Shown piece after piece: positions 34,082-45,803 of a stretch of DNA of 64,000 nt (the first letter of the stretch is position 1; every line of letters begins with the position of its first letter). The notes below the pieces were generated by a model that saw only the letters and a program-made list of their open reading frames with translations, had not been told where the DNA came from and made no database searches. The translations under genes and the position numbers were made by a program. This DNA is from Batkoa obscura (taxonomy: Eukaryota > Entomophthoromycota > Entomophthoromycetes > Entomophthorales > Batkoaceae): the NCBI GenBank assembly GCA_030770535.1, contig JASVEC010000007.1, positions 62,001-126,000 on the forward strand. Reading direction: 5' to 3'.

Positions 34082-34774
34082 ACTATACTCGTAATTGATA
34101 TACAAAGGACTAAAATAGCAAAGTTGAGTTGTTTAAAAAAAATTGTAGAAGCTCCATGAACGATATGCAGAAACTTGTAAAACTATAGGGACCAAATTAC
34201 TCAATCAATAATTCAGATGGTAAAAATTCTATGAGGCATTTTATAAGTAAAAACATTGAAGAGTATAAGTAATATGGTAAACTATGGGTTCTTTGTGATC
34301 TACTTTTGAGGGAGTAGCGTAAAGCTTTACATGTGGTTTTTAACACAATATAATGATTGAAGTTGTGGTAAGAATTGAGAGCGTTTTTATCGGAATTTTA
34401 TTTAATATAAATTATTTATGATAATTGATTATATATAATTCATGATAAAACTCAAACACAGTGAATTAGATGTCAAATCAATAAATAATGGGACTTGAAG
34501 TATTAATCAAACAATGGAATATCTTTTAGTTAATTAAATTTAGTCTTTTTTTATAACTTCAATTTTATAATCAATGAATTCCATCAACTCAATAAACCTT
34601 TTAAATTTACCTAATATAGTAGAAAAGCTATTTCTACTATTTTTTTTATTAACTTGACTTTAAAATATTGCACATGGGAAACAACTCTTCTTTAACGATA
34701 AAATATTAAATAATAAAATAAAACAATGATCTATTAATAGTCACTTGAAGGCAACCCCTTAGTTTTATAAAAAC
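34082..34774. other. RNase T2 #1 upstream region
   Basis: About 690 bp of AT-rich spacer upstream of the secreted RNase gene. No other feature. Confidence 0.4.
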
Positions 34775-34782
34775 TATATAAA
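34775..34782 (+). promoter_or_regulatory. TATA box of RNase T2 #1
   Basis: TATATAAA, 43 bp upstream of the ATG at 34825. Confidence 0.6.
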
Positions 34783-34824
34783 TAATATAAGACTCCTAAT
34801 AATATACACATAAACCTATTTAAA

Positions 34825-35556
34825 ATGAAATTTAACACGGGAATCTTATTATCAACTTTAGCACCTAGCGTTTTTGGTCAGTTAAACTCAGGTCTTACTT
34901 GCTCGAATGATATCCGCTCATGCTCGGCAAGTGCCACTGATAAATGCTGTAGCCCAGATTTAGGTTTATTAGTCTTATCATTACAATGGATACCGAATTT
35001 AGGCCCTAATAATGCTTTCACCCTACATGGATTATGGCCTAATAATTGTGATGGAAGCTATAGTCCTACGGATGGATGCGATGCTTCACGACAATATACT
35101 GATCTCGATGCCATAGTATCTGCAGACCCTACCTTAAAAGAACAAATGAACACATATTGGTCATCATATAATGGTGACAACCCAGCTTTCTGGCAACATG
35201 AATGGGGTAAACATGGTACCTGTTATAGTGTATTTTCACCAGATTGTTACTCAGCCTTTGAAAGAGGTCAAGATGCCAGAGATTATTTTAGTACTGCTTT
35301 GGCTTTAAGACAGAAAACTGATTTATATGCTACACTTAGTAATGCTGGTATAATTCCTGGACGCTCTTATTCGAGAAATGATTTTATTGCTGCTTTTAAT
35401 CAACTTGGGGCTCAAGTTCAGCTCATTTGTAAAAGCGGTGCTATTAATGAAGTTAGAGTCTACTTTTATGTTAATGGTAAGGATAACTTTCAAATTACTA
35501 ATGCTCTTTCTACTGGTTCTTGTCCTAAAACAATTAATTATCCTATCAAGGGTTAA
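34825..35556 (+). CDS. Secreted ribonuclease T2 (paralogue 1)
   Basis: Extracellular or vacuolar acid RNase that cleaves single-stranded RNA via 2',3'-cyclic phosphates. Single exon, 243 aa. The signal peptide covers residues 1 to about 18 (MKFNTGILLSTLAPSVFG). Both active-site blocks are intact: CAS1 FTLHGLWP with His68, and CAS2 HEWGKHGTC with His125, Glu126 and His130. Ten or more cysteines (CCSPDLG, CYSVFSPDCYSAF and others) fit the disulphides of the fungal family. The length equals the catalytic core, with no extra C-terminal domain. A close paralogue in the opposite orientation lies at 40255-40989, and the two flank a small membrane protein gene and a subtilase gene. Confidence 0.96.
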   Translation: MKFNTGILLSTLAPSVFGQLNSGLTCSNDIRSCSASATDKCCSPDLGLLVLSLQWIPNLGPNNAFTLHGLWPNNCDGSYSPTDGCDASRQYTDLDAIVSADPTLKEQMNTYWSSYNGDNPAFWQHEWGKHGTCYSVFSPDCYSAFERGQDARDYFSTALALRQKTDLYATLSNAGIIPGRSYSRNDFIAAFNQLGAQVQLICKSGAINEVRVYFYVNGKDNFQITNALSTGSCPKTINYPIKG

Positions 35557-36572
35557 TATTTGTTGAAAAAATTTGATCAAAAGTAACTGAATATTCAATA
35601 ATATTTATAATAAAACTCATTTACATTAAAAGAATTAAAGAATATATGATGTTTACATTTACTTCAACTCTAAAAGAATAATAAAAATATAGGCAGGTAA
35701 ATGTAGCTCATAAATTTAAAAGGTTATTCTAAGTTTTATTTCAAGTAGTAAGTAGATATAATTTGTTGTACTTCATAAAAGGGTATAAAATAAAATTACC
35801 ATGTGTCAAAAATAATAAGTGAATAAAATAAAAAACAAACCACTAATTAACTTATTTGCAATATCTGAAAGACAGTTTATAAATTATGAATTGTTTATTA
35901 TACTAATTATACACCATGGAAAAAAGGCCCCGTTCATCAAAATTCCATATTTAAAATAGTTGTCAAGTTATAATCAATGGAATAATATCTAAATTTTAAT
36001 TTTAAAACATATACTTAATCCGAGGGGAGATGGTTTATCAGCATTGATTTGTCTAAAGTGTAGTAATGGGATTTTATAAGGCTGTAATTTAATATTAAAT
36101 ATCAAATTAATAAAATGACGGCTCATCAGAGAATATCTAAGAGCATTAAATGCTAATATAAAAATAGAAACACTTTAAGTAAGCGAACGGTTCATATTAA
36201 ACATACAAAATTTCATTTTTTTTAGAATAAATGTGATTAGATTTACCAACTTTATGACATAAGGTGACAGAATTTGATATCTAAAATAGAAATTTGTTGT
36301 TAGAAGATACTCCTTTCATACAATGGCTTATTATTACTGATACAAAACACTAAGAGCTCTTTACCACATAGCCATTCATATTAGAGTTAATATCCTAGTT
36401 ATGCTAACTTTAGTATTTAAAGCTTTGTTTAGTAACAAAAATTAGAAAAAGCTCAATGGGATTAATTGTATAAAGTTAATTTAATAAAAATAGCTAATTA
36501 ATACAAAGAAGTTGTTATAAGAATGGTTGTAGTTGTAATTAATGACTTTGATCGAGCTTTTCTTGAAATGAA
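35557..36572. other. Intergenic region
   Basis: About 1 kb between the RNase T2 #1 stop and the stop of a small minus-strand gene. No gene or element copy recognised. Confidence 0.4.
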
Positions 36573-36882
36573 CTAGTCCGTTCGATTGAGGATCTTTTTA
36601 ACCCTAATGAAAAACTAAAAAGGGTTTAATGATAATAATGATAGAATAAAATAAACTACTTACTGGTATTTGTATACCGACTCCAATTAAATACAAAGCA
36701 ATAGGTATTAATAAGTAAACATCGGCACCATTAAGAATAACCATAAAAGCAATAGCTATGGCACAAGCTGCTGATAATAGGAAAAGGATAAGCAAATGAA
36801 TCAACCAAAATTTACGCTTAAACTTGGAACGAGCCACTGGATTAGTTGCTACTTCTCTTGCTTCGCTGGCAGATATACCCAT
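36573..36882 (-). CDS. Small two-TM membrane protein, function unknown
   Basis: Two exons (36882-36664 and 36614-36573) joined by a GTAAGT...TTTTAG intron in phase give 86 aa. The N-terminal 25 residues are polar and basic (MGISASEAREVATNPVARSK). Two hydrophobic segments follow (WLIHLLILFLLSAACAIAIA and VYLLIPIALYLIGVGI), then a short basic tail (IRVKKILNRTD). This is the shape of a small organelle or ER membrane protein with both ends on one side. I do not recognise the family. Support comes from the strong donor, the length of open frame in AT-rich DNA and the membrane-protein pattern. It could still be spurious. Confidence 0.55.
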
Positions 36883-38827
36883 AGTTTATGAAAAAATATC
36901 ATAACAACAGTTAAACTTTATCTATTTATATGCTTTAATTTTCGAATGGCAAAATTTGATTTCATTTTAACGATGATCTAAAACTGACACAATTCTTTGA
37001 AGCTGGTTCAATAATCTACCATATATAGAATTAAATCCTATCATTTTTATGAAACTTGTAATTCAATACACTTTTATCCTATTATTATAAGATAAACGTT
37101 AATTATCAGCTTTTATTTCTAAAATGACTTCACATTAGTTATTTTGATTAGAGGATCTAAAATTTCGTAAATTTTATTTTAACAAATCAAGAAGCGATTA
37201 ATTTCTTATTAAATGATCTGGTTAGATACAATAAGCTAAAACAAATTTAATCAAACATCTTTAATACAAAATATTATTTATGGGGTATATAATGCCTCTT
37301 ATTCTATATTAAGTATTAATTAACCTTGTTTTTTAATTGTATCTAGTATGGGTCCAGCCTAAGTTTAAGACTTTCAAATAGTCCATAAGTGCCACTCGAT
37401 ATAATCTGGGGAATTTTGATTCAGGTGTGCCTTGGTATAGATCTATAGACATATGCTCTAGCACTATATAAGATACGAAAGAATCTTGCTACCGATTCTA
37501 TTTTTTGATTTGTATACGGACCATAGATTGTGTTTATTGTTTAGTAGTTCATGGTTTACTTTATCTACCATTAAATATAGCTAAAGTTTTGAGCTATAAT
37601 CTATTTAAATTTATTGACATTAGAGAAATTTGTAAAAAATGCAAATTCTTACTTTATTTGTTTGTAATCAATTTAGTAAAATAATATTAGTTCAACCTTA
37701 TTAAAAAGTCGCGAAAGAAATTTTATTAAATTATTATATTTGTTAATTCAATTCCACTTTTGATAGAAAATTCTTGAAAGTAGTGCCATGTTTAAAAATG
37801 CTACCATCCTTTTACTTTCAATACAACTATTTCTATTGAATTATGTCATAACAACAACCCATAGAATACAAATCATTAATCTCGATAAATATGAAAAATT
37901 GAGTTATTTATTATGGAACTCAGCTAAATTCAAGCATCATTTTTAAATCCATTTCTGTTTGATTTAATTGAATAAACAAAGCTTTGAGCCAAAATTATGT
38001 TTTTTTAAATGCATATCCTGCTTTGTTTAAAACATGCAACTTTTTCAAAGGCTACTCAACTCAAATAAAACAGATATACATTTGGAAATAACACTTTTAA
38101 GTCTAACTGGGTTCTATAATAACATGATATTTCTTCTTATTATAATTTAATTGAGTCATTTAATGAATCCTATTGACATTAACTACGCGACCCTCATTAA
38201 ATTTGTTGTTATAAATGAGCCATTAAATAAACACTAATGAGTTTATTAGATAATTAAACCACTAAGCCTATATTATAGTTCAAAATAACTCTAATCTTTG
38301 TCTTAGTTCATGTTTATGTAGTGTTATAAAAAATAGCCGAGCATACAAGTTACACTTCTTTGTAATTTTATTTAATGTGAGAGGTTTCTAAGGAAAATTA
38401 AATACTATGAAGTTGAATGAATTTCATTTATTGAATTTTTTTTATCATTATAGCCACTGTTTTAGCTTAATTTTAATAAGAGACCATTTGGCTTAATTTG
38501 GAAATTAAAATTCTAGATTGTCTTTTTGGTTTTGGCTTTAAAATAGAGTTAGAGCATGTCACTTATTTAAGATACTTATTTTCAAATATCAATATAGTTT
38601 AATATAAAATAATTTTAAGAGAGCAGTATTAGGGTTACCCTATGTTGATTAAATAGTATCTTTTGTTAAGCCTTTGTGTATCGAATTATGTTAGAGAGAT
38701 AAAATTTTGATAAATTTTGAAAATAATATTACCATTTTAGAAAAAACTAATATAAGGCTAAACTCAGACTTGGGAAATCTGTGGATTAAGTTAGATTATT
38801 TACAATTTAGGAGGATTAATACTAAAG
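36883..38827. other. Gene-free stretch upstream of the subtilase
   Basis: About 1.9 kb of AT-rich spacer. A minus-strand stretch at about 37340-37550 reads somewhat protein-like (IYGPYTNQKIESVARFF) but has stops and no joinable exons. Nothing else supported. Confidence 0.35.
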
Positions 38828-38835
38828 TATATAAG
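38828..38835 (+). promoter_or_regulatory. Candidate TATA box of subtilase gene
   Basis: TATATAAG, 88 bp before the ATG of the subtilase. Confidence 0.45.
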
Positions 38836-38923
38836 AGAGATAAGCATTAAATATTGATATAAAAAACAAGAGTTTGTCAATATCTCATCATTTTTATTTA
38901 TAAGTTTATTTGAGTTTTCTGTT

Positions 38924-40072
38924 ATGAAGTTAGCCTTTCTATTCTTAGTAGTCTTATTATATTGCAATGCAATCGCAGGTCAATTCCTACCCAAAACGTT
39001 TGTAATTAAATTCAAGGATGATATGTTAGGCTTAAACCTTCATCAAGCCATCAGTAATACTTTGGCGCCATTGAAGCATTTAATATTTGGACGACCCGAA
39101 GTTAGAAACATTTATAGCCATATTTTTAAAGGGTTTTCAGCTCACATGCCCGCTTTTTTAGTAGATAGGATTAAAAAATTACCACTAGTTGATGTAATTG
39201 AAGAAGACATGGTCATCAATATCAATGATTTTCAAATGAACGCGCCTTGGGGTTTGGCTAGGATTTCCCAAAGGGAGCCTATTTCAAATAACAAAACAAT
39301 ATATAAACATAGCCCTAATGGTGGCGAAGGTGTAGCTGTTTATGTCATAGATACCGGGGTTCGAATCACTCATGAAGAATTTGAAGGAAGAGCTGTGTTT
39401 GGAAAATCATTTACAGAAGGTAGTAATACAAGTGATGAGAACGGTCATGGTACCCATGTAGCAGCTACAGTAGCAGGAAAGACATATGGAGTAGCCAAAA
39501 AAGCACAAATTGTAGCCTTAAAAGTGTTTGATGCTAGTGGTACTGGATCAACATCCGATATTATATCGGCGGTTGATTGGGCAGTAAAAGATAAACGAGG
39601 TAAAAATGGGAATGTACTTAATATGAGTTTGGGTGGTGGATTTAGTATGCTTCTTAACTTTGCCGTTGAAAAGGCTTACCGTAAAGATTTTGTAATAGTT
39701 GCTGCAGCTGGTAATTCGGATCAAAATGCTTGTTTTAATTCACCTGCCTCTAGCTTTAATGTTATTACCGTTGGAGCTACTAATATTACAGATCATCGAG
39801 CTTATTTTTCAAACCACGGTAATTGCGTTAACGTGTTTGCCCCAGGGCAAAATATCCAATCGGCTTGGATTGGTAATGATAAAGATACCAAAATTATTTC
39901 AGGAACCTCCATGGCTTGTCCACATGTAGCTGGATTAGCTGCTTATTTTTTAAGTCAAGAAAAACTAAAAACATCACAAGTAGCTAATAAAATCAAAAAA
40001 TTGGCTACTAAAAAAGTAGTTAAAGAGGAGGGTTTCCTATCGCCAAATATATTAGTATATAATGGCGAATAA
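38924..40072 (+). CDS. Secreted subtilisin-like serine protease (S8A, proteinase K-like)
   Basis: Extracellular endopeptidase of 382 aa, single exon. Signal peptide residues 1-19 (MKLAFLFLVVLLYCNAIAG). The I9 propeptide is about 24-100 (KTFVIKFKD, IFKGFSAHM, VDVIEEDMVI). The mature enzyme starts near residue 103-106 (NAPWGLARIS is the usual mature N-terminal region). The catalytic triad is intact: Asp143 in VIDTGV, His175 in GHGTHVA, Ser329 in GTSMACPH. The oxyanion Asn264 lies in AAAGNS. Substrate-binding ALKVFDASGTGS and NMSLGGG match proteinase K relatives. No GPI signal or extra domain. Enzymes of this kind are secreted by fungi that digest protein or cuticle. It sits between two RNase T2 paralogues and converges with the second. 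Confidence 0.96.
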   Translation: MKLAFLFLVVLLYCNAIAGQFLPKTFVIKFKDDMLGLNLHQAISNTLAPLKHLIFGRPEVRNIYSHIFKGFSAHMPAFLVDRIKKLPLVDVIEEDMVININDFQMNAPWGLARISQREPISNNKTIYKHSPNGGEGVAVYVIDTGVRITHEEFEGRAVFGKSFTEGSNTSDENGHGTHVAATVAGKTYGVAKKAQIVALKVFDASGTGSTSDIISAVDWAVKDKRGKNGNVLNMSLGGGFSMLLNFAVEKAYRKDFVIVAAAGNSDQNACFNSPASSFNVITVGATNITDHRAYFSNHGNCVNVFAPGQNIQSAWIGNDKDTKIISGTSMACPHVAGLAAYFLSQEKLKTSQVANKIKKLATKKVVKEEGFLSPNILVYNGE

Positions 40073-40254
40073 TTATAGTATTATAGATACGCTTCGATTA
40101 AGATGTGCTTCTCAGCATAAAAAGTGTGGGACTAAGCAATGTACTAAACTATTAAAAATTATTAAATTAAAGTAAAATGAACATTGTATTTCAAAATAAA
40201 GTTTAATAAGCATACAACTTTTATTTTTTTTTATTTGAAACATAATAAATTCAT

Positions 40255-40989
40255 TTAATTTTTAATAGGATAACTAATTGTTGAAGGACAAGAACCAGCC
40301 GAAGGAGCATTAGTAATTTTAAAGTCCGATTTACCATTCACATACATATAAACTTTAACTTCACTAATCGCACCATTAGTACAAGTAAGTTGAACTTGAG
40401 CCCCCAATTTATTAAAGGCAGCAATAATATCACTTTTAGAGTAAGATCTACCAGGTGTAATTCCTGAACTTTTCAATGTATTATATAAATCGAATTTAGT
40501 CCTTAAAGTTAAAGCTGTCTTAAAATAATCTCTAGCATCTTGGCCTCTTTGAAAGGCAGTATAGCACTTTGGTTCATAGATAGAATAGCAAGTACCATGT
40601 TTCCCCCATTCATGTTCCCAGAAAGAGGGATTATCTCCTTTATAAGAAGCCCAATAAGTATTCATTTGGGTTTCTAAAGAAGTATCAACGGCAACTATAT
40701 TCTTAAGATCAGTGTATTGACGTGTACTGTCACAACCATTATTGGGGCCAAAACTACCATCACAGTTGTTAGGCCATAAGCCGTGAACGGTAAAGGCATC
40801 TTTAGGACCTAAACCAGGATACCACTGTAAAGCTAAGACTAATAAACCGAGCTTAGGACTACAACAAGTGTCTGTAGCACTTGCTGAACAAGAACGAATG
40901 TCATTGGAACAAGCCAATTGTTTTGTTGTCAATTGACTTAAACTGGTTAGTGTGAAAAGAGGAAATAAAATACTGGTAGTGAACTTCAT
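40255..40989 (-). CDS. Secreted ribonuclease T2 (paralogue 2)
   Basis: Single exon, 244 aa, paralogue of the RNase T2 at 34825. Signal peptide about 1-18 (MKFTTSILFPLFTLTSLS). CAS1 is FTVHGLWP with His69; CAS2 is HEWGKHGTC with His126, Glu127 and His131. Long blocks are identical or nearly so between the copies (ACSNDIRSCSASATD versus TCSNDIRSCSASATD; RGQDARDYF; NKLGAQVQL versus NQLGAQVQL), indicating a fairly recent duplication. Activity should be equivalent. The stop lies 182 bp from the converging subtilase stop. A TATA box (TATATAAG on the minus strand, 41035-41042) is 46 bp upstream, almost the same spacing as in paralogue 1. Confidence 0.96.
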   Translation of the reverse strand: MKFTTSILFPLFTLTSLSQLTTKQLACSNDIRSCSASATDTCCSPKLGLLVLALQWYPGLGPKDAFTVHGLWPNNCDGSFGPNNGCDSTRQYTDLKNIVAVDTSLETQMNTYWASYKGDNPSFWEHEWGKHGTCYSIYEPKCYTAFQRGQDARDYFKTALTLRTKFDLYNTLKSSGITPGRSYSKSDIIAAFNKLGAQVQLTCTNGAISEVKVYMYVNGKSDFKITNAPSAGSCPSTISYPIKN

Positions 40990-41034
40990 AATACAGAATA
41001 AGTTTTGTGATGAACCAAGTTAGACTTTTGTGAA

Positions 41035-41042
41035 CTTATATA
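41035..41042 (-). promoter_or_regulatory. TATA box of RNase T2 #2
   Basis: Minus-strand TATATAAG, 46 bp upstream of the ATG at 40989. Confidence 0.55.
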
Positions 41043-42360
41043 GCTTTTCAAATGCATTTGTTTTAGCTATATTTATTAATATAAATATATTATTGACTTT
41101 TTTATAACTTATTTACGGGTTATTATTTTAATTTAGATAATAAATGCCATGTGCCATGTTTGTTTGGTTCATGATCATAGTAAAATAAAACAGTTATTGA
41201 CTGTTTAAAAGGCCATATTTGCTAAAAGTTTCGATCAATTGTTAGGTTTTATTTATTTATATTACTTTAAATGCTAACATCAGTTATATCACTTATTGTA
41301 CTGATAGAACTAATAAATTTAAATTTAAAAAATTTATTATACATTTTATTATAAAATTTAAATGTATAATTAATTTAAAAGCGGTTATATATGCTATCAT
41401 ATGTCTAAAGATGATTTAAAGCATTATGTAACTATATTTGATATGTAAAATGAGTTTATTCAACCATAGCTTTATTAAAAATATTAAAATTTCCATAACT
41501 TCACACTTTACTTTAATTATTGATATCTAAAATAATAATTAATAATTTCACATACAACGTGGTTCTAGTATAAGGTAAAGTAATAATGATTGAAGCACTT
41601 TGTAAAAGTTGTTAATGAATTCGGTAACTTTTTCAGCTACCGCTACTTTACCACATGCTCGAAGGCGCTTGATTTTACTAATAAAATTAATGGTTTAATA
41701 AGGAATTTATAGCTAAAAGGCACATGTATTAATCTTATTCTAAAAAACCTTATTTATTAAAAAAATCATTATAATTTGATATACTATTTAAAGTAAACTA
41801 TTGATTTAGGGATATTTTATCGAATTTAGTAAATTGTTTCTTTTTGTTATTATAAAGTATACTGTTGATGACTATAGTTTTCGAAACTATACAATAAGCT
41901 GGAGTATTGAGCAATTTGTTATATCAATCTATTTTCTTAAATTATCCATGTTTTAATCTATAATTTAATTCATCTAATGCTTATGTTTTAATATTTATAA
42001 TTGTCAAATACCCTCAAAGTAGTAAATATGATCATTAGATTTAACATATTATACTACATATAGTAATAGGCTGCAGATGTTTATTTTATTTAAAAAGGAG
42101 ATGAAGTAAAGAAATTTATATATTTAGATCTATGTTGTTTACAATGTTTTAATCTATTGTTAATTTATTCTTGCTTCTTATGTTAGATTATTGAGTTTTA
42201 TCTTAATGTATTATAATTATTAGATTACTTAAAATTATTATATCATTTTAAAAGTTGTAATAACAACTATCAAAAAAGCATCATGAAATATAAATACACA
42301 ATTTTTTCTATTAACATCAACACATCCATCATATGAAAACTGGGCCTAAAAATCATTATT
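41043..42360. other. Divergent intergenic region, left part
   Basis: About 1.3 kb of AT-rich spacer between RNase T2 #2 and a tandem pair of 104-bp elements. No gene recognised. Confidence 0.4.
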
Positions 42361-42461
42361 TGGAGATGTATTTTTATGTTTAATAATTTTACTAATAATC
42401 TTTCCGCTCAATTAGCGCTTAAAAAACAAAAAAAGTAATGAAGTCAAAAAAAACATCGCCA
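42361..42461 (-). mobile_element. 104-bp MITE-like element, copy 11 (tandem, left)
   Basis: From TGGAGATG to CATCGCCA, interior TTTCCGCTCAATTAGCGCTT. Preceded and followed by TT rather than TA. Confidence 0.8.
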
Positions 42462-42463
42462 TT

Positions 42464-42563
42464 TGGGGGTGTTTTTTTGTGTTTAAGAATTTTACTAACA
42501 ATCTTTTCACTCGAATAGTGCTTAAAAAGTGGAAAAATAATGAAATCAAAAAAAACATCGCCA
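42464..42563 (-). mobile_element. 104-bp MITE-like element, copy 12 (tandem, right)
   Basis: From TGGGGGTG to CATCGCCA in the same orientation as copy 11, separated from it by only TT and again followed by TT. The shared, unusual CATCGCCA right end suggests a local tandem duplication or a copied end. Confidence 0.8.
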
Positions 42564-42845
42564 TTTGTTGTCTATAATACTAAAAAAAATGAATGCTTAT
42601 GACTCATATATAATATAATATGAATGAATAATAAGTTAAAAGTTTGAAGAGTTAAGTCAATATTTAAGTTATAAACTCAAGGCTCAAATTTTTTGTCCAA
42701 TATTGATTTTTAGCAAAAATTGTGAATCAGGCACAAAATCTATAAAAATAGTTCCTTTTGCTTAATTTTAAAATGACTCAAACATGTACAGTTTTTGTTC
42801 AATGTCTATTTAATATTTCTTTTAATATTTTACGCTATATAGAAA

Positions 42846-45005
42846 ATGTACAAAGAAGAGAAATTAGAAACTTCTATTTTTAATTTTAACCAGACTTTTA
42901 AACTTCCTATTTACTGTTTATGTTTACCATCTAAAAATTTAAAAAACCATTTATCAAACTCAAAACTCAAACCCAACCAATCAAACTCCTATGATGACAT
43001 TTATGACAAGAAAAATCTTGTCAAAACCGAAACTCTAAGTCCTTATCTTTTATCAAAAAAAATGAGTAAAGTCAGCAGTGTATTAACCAGTAGCTTATAT
43101 GAAAAGCATACCAAAGGCTTTTTAAAATTTATCAATGCTTCGCCCAGTCCATTCCATGCAGTAAAAAATATAAAAGAAAGATTACATGAGAATGGATTTT
43201 TGGAATTAAAAGAAAGGGATAGTTGGAATGGTAAACTGGAAAAAAATGGTAAATATTATTTTACTAGGAATCAATCAACTATTGTTGCTTTTGCTGTTGG
43301 AGAGAAATTTGTAAGTTTAGATATATTGTCTTTGTTAGTTGCTGATGATTAAATAAAAATATAGGAGCCTGGAAATGGATTTTCAATGGTAGCTGCTCAT
43401 ACCGATTCTCCTTGTCTTAAGGTAAATTTTCTTATTTTTAAAATAAAATAAAAATTCACTACAACATTTAGGTGAAACCAATCTCTAAGAAAGAAAAGGT
43501 TGGATATCTTCAAGTTGGTGTTCAATTATATGGTGGCGGTTTATGGTATTTATATTAACTAAATATTGATTTATTAAACAACTAATATAATTAAAAGGCA
43601 TACTTGGTTTGATCGTGATTTAGGTTTGGCTGGTAGAGTAGTTACTCAAAATAAAGACGGAGGTTTACAATCTCATCTTGTTCATATTAAACGGTATTTA
43701 TTGAATAATGATCTTTACTATAATTATAATAGCTAACTTTTATTATTTAGTCCAATTTTACGTGTACCAACATTAGCCATTCATTTAGATCGTGGTGTCA
43801 ATGAAAAATTAGAATTTAATAAAGAAGACAAATTATTGCCTGTTTTAGCTACTGTTAATGAAAGGTAACTAAATACTTAAAAATGTAAATTAGTTAATTA
43901 ATTGAATTAATTTAGATTAAATTCAGAACCCTCAAGTTCAACTTCTCATCATCCAGAGTTATTAAGTTTATTATCTCAAGAATTAAGTGTAGAAGGTAAT
44001 TAATATATAATAGCATAATAGTATAACAATTGAAATTCTTTTTGCATAGCTGAAAGTATTCTCGATATCGAGTTATGTTTATTTGATACTCAAGAATCAT
44101 GTACTGGTGGCATCAATAATGAATTTATATTTTCTGCCAGATTAGATAATTTGATGATGAGTTATAGTACAGTTGAAGGTTTGATAGATTCCTTGGATAA
44201 ACATCCATTAAATGAAGATCCAAATGTACGTTTAATGTGCTTATATGATAATGAAGAAGTTGGTTCTGCTTCTGCTTATGGAGCTGATTCTTTATTAACT
44301 GAGTCTACTATGCGTCGTATTCAAGCTGCTGTTTCCAAAGATGCTCATACTGTAAGTTTTTTTATGATTTTTGTAATGTAAAATATTAAATCTGTAACAG
44401 ACTGCTTTCGAAGAAGGCATTGCTAAAAGTTATCTAATTTCGGCTGATATGGCCCATGCTATCCATCCTAATTATAGGTAATTTATAGTTATAAAGTATC
44501 TTAAAGTGATGAAACAAAAATAATTTTACTTTTAATTAGTGATAAACATGAAAGTAACCATCAACCCAAGATCCATGGTGGTGTTGTAATTAAACATAAT
44601 GCCAATCAACGTTATGCTACTACATCAGCTACATCAGCTATCCTTAAACATATTGCCGAACGTTTAAGTCTTCCATTACAAGAATTTGTAGTACGTAATG
44701 ATTGTGCCTGCGGTTCTACTATTGGCCCTATCCTTTCTTCTAAGCTTGGTTTACAAACTATTGGTAAAGGATTTAAGAGTTAGCTAATTTTAATATAGTA
44801 ATTAATGAATTGTTTTATAGATATTGGATGTCCTCAACTTTCTATGCATTCTATTCGTGAAATGGCTGGTGTTCAAGATCTTGCTCATGCTATTAAATTG
44901 TTTGAGGTAAAAGTATTGTTTTCTTCATAGTCGTTGTTTTTAATTTCATTGTAGGAATTTTATGGTTGTTTCCCAAGAGTATTAAGTAAATTTCAAGTAG
45001 ATTAA
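42846..45005 (+). CDS. APE4: Aspartyl aminopeptidase (M18 family, DNPEP/Ape4-like) with N-terminal extension
   Basis: Cytosolic dinuclear-zinc aminopeptidase that removes N-terminal Asp/Glu. Eleven exons: 42846-43310, 43365-43421, 43472-43545, 43598-43693, 43751-43864, 43916-43995, 44050-44351, 44401-44477, 44540-44763, 44821-44906 and 44955-45005. All phases agree and give 541 aa. Landmarks are the FVN-like FINASPSPFHAV, AAHTDSPCLK (zinc His), [45 protein letters not shown] (catalytic Glu pair), ADMAHAIHPNY, KIHGGVVIKHNANQRYA and MHSIREMAG. Family members usually start near the MSKVSS methionine at 43063. Here 72 further codons stay open upstream, which is unlikely by chance in such AT-rich DNA, so I place the start at 42846. 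The extension may be a regulatory or targeting segment. The internal start remains possible. Confidence 0.93.
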
Positions 45006-45803
45006 AAAAACAATCAATTAATTAAAACCTTGTGTCTGGGATTATTTTTATTATTTAATATCTAATTGAATATATTGGCAGTTATATTATTATGATTAAC
45101 TTTTTTAATATAATGATTAATATATAGCACAAAACTTAAAGGTCAAATTATACTTTTTATTATATGCATATTTTAATCTAAATTAACATTTTAAATATTT
45201 CATAATTACATATTAATATTAATAGTGTTTAAAGTTTATAGACTACTAGTAAAACCATTAACTGTAATAAAGTTGGCTATGAAAATTGAATCCAATGGAA
45301 ACGTGCTACTACTTCGTTAAACTTATAAACTTAATGGGATTTATAAAGTTAAACGATATTGAAAAGAAATTAAGAATGTTTAGTTAAAAGTTGAAAATAA
45401 AATAAAATATACTTATCATAAGATTGTTACCTGAATTCACCTTCTTTATAAGACAAAGAATCAGGTATTAAATATTAAAAGAAAAGCAGATAAGAACATT
45501 ATCACTTTGTAAAAAAGCAAAAAAAATCAAAATGATGTCTACTGATTGATTGCATTTCTTATAACAGTTACTTAGGCAGTTTTAAATGATTATTATTGCA
45601 AACAAAATACTTGGAGTTTAGTCTCTATTAAGAGAATAAAGAAGTCCTACGTCTTCTTAGTATTTGACTTTAATCTTATAATCAAATATAAAGCAAGGCT
45701 CAAACAAATGAATGGATAAACTTGATTATAAGACATCTAGGACTTAAATAAATAATAGTATATAAACTATACTTAATTTTCAAATCTTAATATCTACAAA
45801 ATG
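45006..45803. other. 3' flank of aspartyl aminopeptidase
   Basis: About 800 bp of AT-rich spacer before element copy 13. No gene recognised. Confidence 0.4.

Noticed and set aside
39340-39372. GGGGTTCGAATC, similar to a tRNA T-arm
   Set aside because: It lies inside the subtilase coding sequence at the catalytic-Asp region and no cloverleaf can be formed.
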